Positions 41,019 to 45,964 of a stretch of DNA of 45,964 bases are shown here, piece by piece. The stretch comes from Terriglobia bacterium (lineage in GTDB: Bacteria; Acidobacteriota; Terriglobia; UBA7540): positions 1-45,964 of the forward strand of contig JAIQGB010000060.1 in assembly GCA_020072905.1 (NCBI GenBank), in the 5' to 3' direction. Both the position numbers and the translations under genes were made by a program. A model generated the notes under the pieces. The model saw only the letters and a list, made by a program, of their open reading frames with translations, did not search any database and was not told the origin of the DNA. Within the stretch, counting starts at the first letter, position 1. Each line of letters starts with the position of its first letter.

Positions 41019-41504
41019 TCACTTGGGCTCGGTATATTCCGCGGCGGTCACATTGGAAGGTTCATCCGTCAAGGATCTCCCGGGCTGGTAGGCCGCTTTC
41101 TCGTACTTGTCGCCCACCTTGCGGAGGACGTCGTGCCACCCATCGTCCCAGCTAACCCGGGCCGCCCCGTCGACCACCGTCCAAGTGCCTTTCTCCGCCC
41201 CGAGCGTCTTCCGCGCCACGCCATCGGGTTTCAGGGTGATGAAGAATTTCCTGCCCGTGCCATCGTCAACCCTCCATCTTCCCAGGAAGTGCGCCCGACC
41301 GGCTATAGCGGCGCTGCTGCCGGGAGTATTGAATTCGATTCGGGCAATATCCTCGACACGGAAACTCTGCCGGCGTCCATCCTTGAAAACAATGACGATT
41401 GTGCCGGGGCCGCCTTCCTCCGCCGCCCTTGCTTGCGGCGTGGCGACGGGAACCACACACACGAGCACTGCCAGAGCCCAGACAACCCTTACCAGACTGC
41501 GCAT
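41019..41504 (-). CDS. Secreted hypothetical protein
   Basis: 161 aa from the ATG at 41504, chosen because AGGAGG (41511-41516) lies six nt upstream; the longer start at 41552 falls on the -10 box of its own promoter. Signal peptide ends near residue 28 (QARA). Two parts: a short beta module GTIVIVFKDGRRQSFRVEDI with ARIEF (about 35-62), often seen in exported acidobacterial proteins, and a second beta-rich module with GRWRVDDGTGRKFFITLKP, GTWTVVDGAARVSW and a closing DGWHDVLRK, like a lipocalin-type or TIGR-like heat-resistant fold (inference). No named family recognised. Single gene, divergent from nadB with a 246-nt gap between them. Confidence 0.75.
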   Translation of the reverse strand: MRSLVRVVWALAVLVCVVPVATPQARAAEEGGPGTIVIVFKDGRRQSFRVEDIARIEFNTPGSSAAIAGRAHFLGRWRVDDGTGRKFFITLKPDGVARKTLGAEKGTWTVVDGAARVSWDDGWHDVLRKVGDKYEKAAYQPGRSLTDEPSNVTAAEYTEPK

Positions 41505-41551
41505 GGATTTCCTCCTCAGGAGCATCAAAACGCATCCTCTCGGTCTAGGCA

Positions 41552-41581
41552 ATTATACGGAACTCTTCCCCCAACTGTTCC
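41552..41581 (-). promoter_or_regulatory. Candidate sigma70-type promoter of the 41019-41504 gene
   Basis: The minus strand reads TATAAT (41552-41557) with GGAACA (41576-41581) 18 nt upstream as a weak -35. A start near 41545 leaves a leader of about 41 nt that carries AGGAGG. Confidence 0.45.
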
Positions 41582-41750
41582 GTTATGTATGGTGCCTTGA
41601 AGGTCCTTTGTTCCGGGGGCAGTGGCGGAGGGGAAGGCGCGGGGAGCAGATGCAGCCGGCTGAGGCATTTGGGCCGATCAGGTTGCGTCGAAGGCTGAGA
41701 GACTCCGCCAAGATTCGTGGACCAGTTGCGAAGATGCAAATCGGCAGGCT

Positions 41751-43406
41751 ATGATGATGGCGCTTATGCAGCGGTCGAAAAACCATAAGGTGGATTTTCT
41801 TGTCCTCGGGAGCGGCATCGCGGGCGTCCGGGCGGCCATTGAACTGGCCCGCGCCGGCCATGTGCTCATGCTGAACAAGGGAGCGCTTTACGAGTCCAGC
41901 ACGGAGTACGCGCAAGGCGGAATCGCCGTGGTGCTCGGTGAAGACGACGAGGTCTCACTCCACCTTCATGACACGCTGCAGGCCGGCGACGGCTTGTGCC
42001 GCGAGGAAGCTGTCCGCATTTTGGTCGAAGAGGGTCCCCACCTCATCCAGGAATTGATCGAGTGGGGGATGAAGTTTGACCGCAACGGAACCAAGCTGGC
42101 CTTTACCCGCGAAGGCGCCCACAGCCGGTCGCGCGTCCTGCACGCGCACGGAGATTCCACTGGACGCGAAATCCTCCGCGCCCTCATGGCCAAGGCCAAG
42201 TCCCTGCACACCATCCAGATTCAGCCGTATGCCTTCGCCGTCGATCTCCTGGCGGAAGGGCGGCGCGTGGTGGGCACCGAATATCTCGACGAGAAGACGG
42301 GCATGGTGAACCAAGTCGTGGCGAGCGCCGTCCTCCTCGCTACCGGCGGCATGGGCCAAGTCTACAAGGAAACCACCAACCCGGCGGTGGCAACCGGCGA
42401 CGGCGTGGCGATCGCTTGGCGCGCGGGGGCAACGCTCAGTGACATGGAATTCGTGCAGTTCCACCCCACGGCGCTCTACGTCCAAGGGGCGCCGCGCTTT
42501 CTGCTTTCCGAGGCGTTGCGCGGTGAGGGCGCCCAGTTGCGAAATATCGACCTCGAGCGATTCATGCCGCGCTACCACGAGGCGGCGGAACTGGCGCCGC
42601 GCGACATCGTCTCCCGCGCCATGGTGATGGAAATGCATCGGTGCAAGAGCGAATTCGTTTACCTTGACCTGACCGGCCTCGATGCCGAGCACGTCAAGAA
42701 GCGATTCCCCCGCATCTACTCGACCTGCCTGGAATACAACCTCGACATCACGGCCGATCTGATGCCCGTCCGGCCGGCCGCGCACTATGCCATGGGCGGC
42801 GTAGCCACCGACCTCGACGGCTCCACCGACCTCGCGGGGCTTTTCGCGGCCGGCGAAGTCGCGGCGACCGGCGTCCACGGAGCGAATCGCCTGGCCAGCA
42901 ATTCCCTGCTCGAAGGGCTCGTCTACGGCGCGCAGGCGGCGCGGGCGATGAGCGGGCAGAAGACCACCTCTGCGGTGGTCCGGGGTGAAAACCCGTCACA
43001 AATGCCGCTGACCGTTTCCAACCCCGATGAAACCAAAGCTGTCCCGGACGTCGAACCCATCCTCTGCACGGTGCGCAATCTGCTGTGGGAAAAAGTGGGC
43101 ATCATCCGCAGCGGTAAGGATCTGAGCGAGGCCGTGAAGCGCCTCGACTCCCTCACCTTGCCGACACCGGCTTCCCCTTCGAGGCCGTACTACGAAGCGC
43201 TGAACATCCTGGAAGTGGCGCGCGTCATCGCCCGGTCGGCGCTGGCGCGTGAGGAGAGCCGTGGCGCTCACTACCGCACCGATTATCCCCTGAAGGGCGA
43301 AACCACACCGCCCCGGCACTCTTTTGTTTCCCGCGACACCGCGCTCCAGTTCAGCCCGGACCCCCCTCGCGTCGGCAGCGCCGCTCCCCGCGCCAGCGGC
43401 CGTTGA
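41751..43406 (+). CDS. nadB: L-aspartate oxidase
   Basis: 551 aa. FAD enzyme that turns L-aspartate into iminoaspartate, the first step of de novo NAD synthesis. Seen: the dinucleotide motif LVLGSGIAGVRAAIELA near the N-terminus, SSTEYAQGGIAVVLGEDD, HAHGDSTGREILRAL, LLATGGMGQVYKETTNP, FVQFHPTALY, RPAAHYAMGGVATDLDG with active-site Arg and His, and GVHGANRLASNSLLEGLVYG. The C-terminal helical domain (about 430-520) is complete and ends in a basic Pro-rich tail. The ATG at 41766 is an alternative start fifteen nt in. No nadA or nadC lies near, so the pathway is dispersed. Confidence 0.96.
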   Translation: MMMALMQRSKNHKVDFLVLGSGIAGVRAAIELARAGHVLMLNKGALYESSTEYAQGGIAVVLGEDDEVSLHLHDTLQAGDGLCREEAVRILVEEGPHLIQELIEWGMKFDRNGTKLAFTREGAHSRSRVLHAHGDSTGREILRALMAKAKSLHTIQIQPYAFAVDLLAEGRRVVGTEYLDEKTGMVNQVVASAVLLATGGMGQVYKETTNPAVATGDGVAIAWRAGATLSDMEFVQFHPTALYVQGAPRFLLSEALRGEGAQLRNIDLERFMPRYHEAAELAPRDIVSRAMVMEMHRCKSEFVYLDLTGLDAEHVKKRFPRIYSTCLEYNLDITADLMPVRPAAHYAMGGVATDLDGSTDLAGLFAAGEVAATGVHGANRLASNSLLEGLVYGAQAARAMSGQKTTSAVVRGENPSQMPLTVSNPDETKAVPDVEPILCTVRNLLWEKVGIIRSGKDLSEAVKRLDSLTLPTPASPSRPYYEALNILEVARVIARSALAREESRGAHYRTDYPLKGETTPPRHSFVSRDTALQFSPDPPRVGSAAPRASGR

Positions 43407-43506
43407 CATCCATTCCTCGCCTGCAAAATCCTTCCACTCGATGCCCCATTCCATCCCCCGCTCGCCGTGGGTTCCGCCGGAAATTCAACTGACCAAATAA
43501 AGGAAG

Positions 43507-44421
43507 CTAAGTCCGGGGGGATTCCGGGCGCAGAGAGGCGAGGACAGCAATCAGCAGAATCGAGAGGATGATCCCGAGGGACAGGAGTATGGGGACCTTG
43601 TAAAACTCCGCGGCCAGCATCTTGACGCCCACGAAAATGAGAACCAGCGAGAGGCCCGGGCGCAGGTAGCGGAACTTCCGAATGGCCCCAGCCAGCACGA
43701 AATAGAGCGCCCGCAATCCCAGAATCGCGAAGATGTTGGAAGTGTAGACAATGAAGGGATCGAGGGTGACGGAAAAAACCGCGGGAATCGAATCCACGGC
43801 AAAAAGCACATCCGTCGTCTCCACCAGGAGGAGGACCAGCAGCAGCGGGGTGGCCAGCCGCCGGCCTTCCCGCACGACAAAGAATTTCGCCCCCTCGTAC
43901 TCCGGCGTGATGGGAAAGATTCGGCGCGCCAGCCGCATCACGGGACTGCGCTGAGGGTCAAACTGCTCAGGCTTCTGCCTGAAGAGCCTGATTCCGGTAA
44001 GGACCAGGAACGCCCCGAAAATATAGAGAACCCAATGAAAGCGCGCCACCAACGCCACTCCGGCGGCGATGAAGGCGGCACGCATCACCAAAGCTCCCAG
44101 AATTCCCCAGAACAGCACGCGGTGTTGGAATTCGCTGCGCACTCCCAGGACGGCGAAGATCACCGCAAAGACAAAAACGTTGTCCATGGAGAGCGAGACT
44201 TCCAGGATGTAGCCGGTCAGGAATTCCAGCGCCGGCTGCCCGCCGCGCCAGAAGTAGATTCCCAGATTGAAGGCGATGGCGAGCACCACCCAGAAGGCAT
44301 ACCAGCCGATGGCTTCGCGGAAGGAGAGCCGGTGCGGTTGGCGCTGAAAGACACCCAAGTCGAGCGCCAGCATCAAAAGCACAAACAGCGTGAAGAGGGC
44401 CAGGGCAAGGGTCTCACTCAT
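43507..44421 (-). CDS. TerC/Alx-family integral membrane protein
   Basis: 304 aa, about nine TM helices. Family marks: FREAIGWYAFWVVLAIAFNL, FLTGYILEVSLSMDNVFVFA with the acidic Glu and Asp-Asn thought to bind metal, VLFWGILGALVMRAAFI, LVETTDVLFAVDSIPAVF with a second acidic cluster, and TSNIFAILGLRALYF. Members export manganese or calcium and help insert exported proteins in some species. The 75-nt space upstream is too short for, and shows no sign of, a yybP-ykoY riboswitch. Its neighbours are the M28-type gene (same strand, upstream) and nadB (convergent). A metal-homeostasis role is inference. Confidence 0.93.
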   Translation of the reverse strand: MSETLALALFTLFVLLMLALDLGVFQRQPHRLSFREAIGWYAFWVVLAIAFNLGIYFWRGGQPALEFLTGYILEVSLSMDNVFVFAVIFAVLGVRSEFQHRVLFWGILGALVMRAAFIAAGVALVARFHWVLYIFGAFLVLTGIRLFRQKPEQFDPQRSPVMRLARRIFPITPEYEGAKFFVVREGRRLATPLLLVLLLVETTDVLFAVDSIPAVFSVTLDPFIVYTSNIFAILGLRALYFVLAGAIRKFRYLRPGLSLVLIFVGVKMLAAEFYKVPILLSLGIILSILLIAVLASLRPESPRT

Positions 44422-44496
44422 TTTTCGGCGCGGCTGGAATTGATCAGGTCCCGGACACGAACGGACGAAGCCCCTGGCCCGCGCGGCCCGCGCGTC

Positions 44497-45441
44497 TCAT
44501 TGCAGGCGAGTCCTTTCCAACTCGTCCAGAGTTGCCACCACTACCCTGCCGACGATGGTCAAGCTTGTCGGGCTGCATTTGTCGAGGGTGTCCTGGGCGG
44601 TGTGCCAGTAGCGGTTATTCGGTCCGTAGTCAAAATCCAACAGATCGGTCGCGGCGACCCCGGCGTTCACGAAGGGGATGTGATCGTCCACGTAGGCCCT
44701 CGCCTCGTCCTGGAAATACTTGCCGTACCCAAGTCCCCGAGCGCTCCGGAAGACCGTGTCGGTCAGCCACGGCGTGGAGTTGTATTCGCGGTGGATGTTC
44801 AGGCGCGCGTCGCCGATCATGTCCACCAGGATCAGGGCTTCGATGCGGCTCAATTCGCCGTCCGAGGTGAGTTTCTGGACCAAGTGGCGGCTGCCGTACA
44901 GGCCGTCTGTTTCCGTGAAGTCCTGAAAGGCCTCTTCGCCATCAAAGAAGACCAGCCAGTAGGTGAAGCCATTCTTCCGGCGGGCGAGGACTCGCGCCAT
45001 CTCCAGCAGGAGCGCAGCGCTCGAGCCGCCGTCGTTGGCCCCGGCGAATGGAAAATCGCCGAATCTTTTGGTCTCGTAATGCCCGGCGATGATCACCACC
45101 TGCCGTCGCGCCCCGGGAATCCGGGCAATCAAGTTCACCATGGGAACGCTGCCCGCAGGCGTCGAAGCCACGAAGCGGTCTTCTTCGACGGCGACGCCCG
45201 CCTGCCGGAGCTGGCCGCGGATTTCCTTCCGCGCTTCCTCGAGCGCCTGGGAGCCCGAGGGCCGCGGACCCAGCGCGACCAGGCGCTTCAAGTCTTCGAA
45301 GGCTCTCCCACCGTTGAAGGTCAGGGTCTCGGCGGCCCAGCACGTCGCGACCGCCCAGAGCAAGGCGCAGGAGACCCAGCCGAGCCGACTCCGCAGCCGT
45401 TTGCCCCTCGTGCCGGTCCAAGCAATCAGAGCCATCTCCAA
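44497..45441 (-). CDS. Exported M28-family zinc protein, glutaminyl-peptide cyclotransferase-like
   Basis: 314 aa. N-terminal signal or anchor at about residues 20-36 (VSCALLWAVATCWA). The M28 fold has its zinc and acid positions: His in IIAGHYETK, Asp in GANDGGSSAALLL, the Glu in FFDGEEAF, an Asp in ILVDMIGDARLN and a final His in YWHTAQDT. The exact blocks FFDGEEAF, GLYGSRHLV, VDDHIPFVNAGV and WHTAQD match animal-type glutaminyl cyclase better than aminopeptidases. It would therefore form N-terminal pyroglutamate on exported proteins, but an aminopeptidase role stays possible. It lies in a minus-strand run between tatC and the TerC-like gene. Confidence 0.85.
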   Translation of the reverse strand: MEMALIAWTGTRGKRLRSRLGWVSCALLWAVATCWAAETLTFNGGRAFEDLKRLVALGPRPSGSQALEEARKEIRGQLRQAGVAVEEDRFVASTPAGSVPMVNLIARIPGARRQVVIIAGHYETKRFGDFPFAGANDGGSSAALLLEMARVLARRKNGFTYWLVFFDGEEAFQDFTETDGLYGSRHLVQKLTSDGELSRIEALILVDMIGDARLNIHREYNSTPWLTDTVFRSARGLGYGKYFQDEARAYVDDHIPFVNAGVAATDLLDFDYGPNNRYWHTAQDTLDKCSPTSLTIVGRVVVATLDELERTRLQ

Positions 45442-45510
45442 GAACTATACCCCTTGGGCGTTACGTAGGGTGATCGATGTAGCGACTCGGGGAATTAAGT
45501 CGGAACGGCA

Positions 45511-45964
45511 CTAGGCCTGCTCATGCCGCCGCGCTCGCTTCTTCTTCAGGTAGACAATCCAGGAAAGGCCGATGCTGATGATATAGAGCCCCACCATGGG
45601 AATCCAGAGGATGAACACCGTGGCCAGGTCTGGCGTGGGAGCAATGGCAGCGGCAAGCACTGCCGTTACCAGAACCGCATAGCGCACGTTCTTGATCAGA
45701 AACTTCGGCGTGACGATCCCGAAGATGGACAAAATCAGAATGATGACCGGCAACTCGAAGACCAAGCCCACTCCCACGATGATCGTTGTCACCAGCTTCC
45801 AGTACTGGTCGATGGTGATGAAGGGTTGGAACCGGTGTCCGAACTCCACCAGAAATTTCAGCGCCGGCGGCAGGGCCAGCTTGTGAGCGAAGAGCCCACC
45901 CCCGATGAAAAGGCCACTGGTCAGGATCACAAAGGGCCAGACGTAGCGTTTCTCGTGCCGATAG
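45511..45964 (-). CDS. tatC: Twin-arginine translocase subunit TatC (5' end outside window)
   Basis: Inner-membrane receptor of the Tat pathway, which exports folded proteins. The frame is open to the window edge, so the first TM and part of the first loop are outside. Seen from the edge: RHEKRYVWPF, the loop before TM2, then SGLFIGGGLFAHKLALPPAL, ITIDQYWKLVTTIIVGVGLVFELPVIILIL with the conserved Glu-Leu-Pro, YAVLVTAVLAAAIAPTPDLATVF, and a basic tail. A GTG at 45930 is not the start. The SMP-30-type protein at 15944 with its RRTFL motif is one likely client in this window. A short gap separates it from the M28-type gene. Confidence 0.94.
   Translation of the reverse strand, partial: YRHEKRYVWPFVILTSGLFIGGGLFAHKLALPPALKFLVEFGHRFQPFITIDQYWKLVTTIIVGVGLVFELPVIILILSIFGIVTPKFLIKNVRYAVLVTAVLAAAIAPTPDLATVFILWIPMVGLYIISIGLSWIVYLKKKRARRHEQA

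Noticed and set aside
44422..44496. yybP-ykoY manganese riboswitch before the TerC-like gene
   Set aside because: Only 75 nt are available and no characteristic sequence or fold was found.
44035..45468. 477-aa open frame on the plus strand
   Set aside because: Antisense to the TerC-like and M28 genes; His/Gln/Arg-rich shadow without motifs.
1..45964. tRNA or rRNA genes
   Set aside because: No cloverleaf-like or rRNA-like sequence was recognised in the gaps on either strand; a covariance-model scan would be decisive.

Overview
The window is GC-rich, densely coded bacterial chromosome, most likely from an Acidobacteriota genome. That assignment is inference. It rests on an orphan MacB/FtsX-type permease of the acidobacterial duplicated orphan permease (ADOP) family, a pair of secreted coiled-coil proteins with an FTNDNLP/ITNDNLP motif, menaquinone and Tat functions, and many short-unit intergenic repeats. 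No rRNA, tRNA, CRISPR array, phage or insertion-sequence gene was seen.

Layout. 1-3.4 kb: 3' part of an aldehyde dehydrogenase, then (minus) an anchored HtrA protease and a peptidoglycan-binding protein. 3.4-6.9 kb (minus): a Gly/Met-rich secreted protein, an EamA transporter, a pyruvate-carboxyltransferase-type enzyme and a small Cys-pair protein. 7.3-16.9 kb: a PEGA-domain protein, truA, a receiver/SpoIIE-phosphatase regulator, the ADOP permease, a TolC-like channel and a secreted SMP-30 protein. 17.1-23.7 kb (plus): an acyl-CoA gene set made of a two-subunit B12-dependent acyl-CoA mutase, a truncated enoyl-CoA hydratase, a DUF4258/YgiT toxin-antitoxin-like pair, an SCP-x-type thiolase homologue, an SCP2-like protein, a DUF35 zinc-ribbon/OB protein and a YbgC-type thioesterase. 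23.7-28.6 kb: hutH, two glycosyltransferases, prepilin peptidase and a membrane PAS protein. 28.7-33.7 kb (minus): an HD-GYP response regulator and a large sensor kinase with its broken receiver tail. 33.8-37.3 kb (minus): purL-purQ. 37.5-45.9 kb: paired secreted proteins, menG-aroB, a secreted hypothetical, nadB, a TerC-like protein, a glutaminyl-cyclase-like M28 protein and the 3' part of tatC.

How genes work together. The mutase large subunit carries Phe102/Gln220 where methylmalonyl-CoA mutase has Tyr89/Arg207. This is the isobutyryl-CoA mutase pattern, so the acyl-CoA set more likely handles isobutyryl/butyryl-CoA-type substrates than methylmalonyl-CoA. Its thiolase homologue lacks the nucleophilic Cys and its hydratase lacks both catalytic Glu positions and its C-terminus, so the pathway may be unusual or decaying.

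The most unusual signal is a set of near-tandem arrays built from 7-nt (once 8-nt) units. The unit differs from locus to locus, and the arrays sit almost exactly at gene borders. Three arrays form inverted arm pairs, one has replaced the start region of the ADOP permease, and one sits in frame inside truA. The same 7-nt array gives an identical peptide (SQKS preceded by EVR) in TruA and at the C-terminus of a glycosyltransferase. Two genes have lost catalytic blocks: the glycosyltransferase lacks its DxD segment, and the sensor kinase lacks its ATP-binding core and is frameshifted. The region therefore looks both repeat-colonised and partly eroded, unless those losses are assembly errors.
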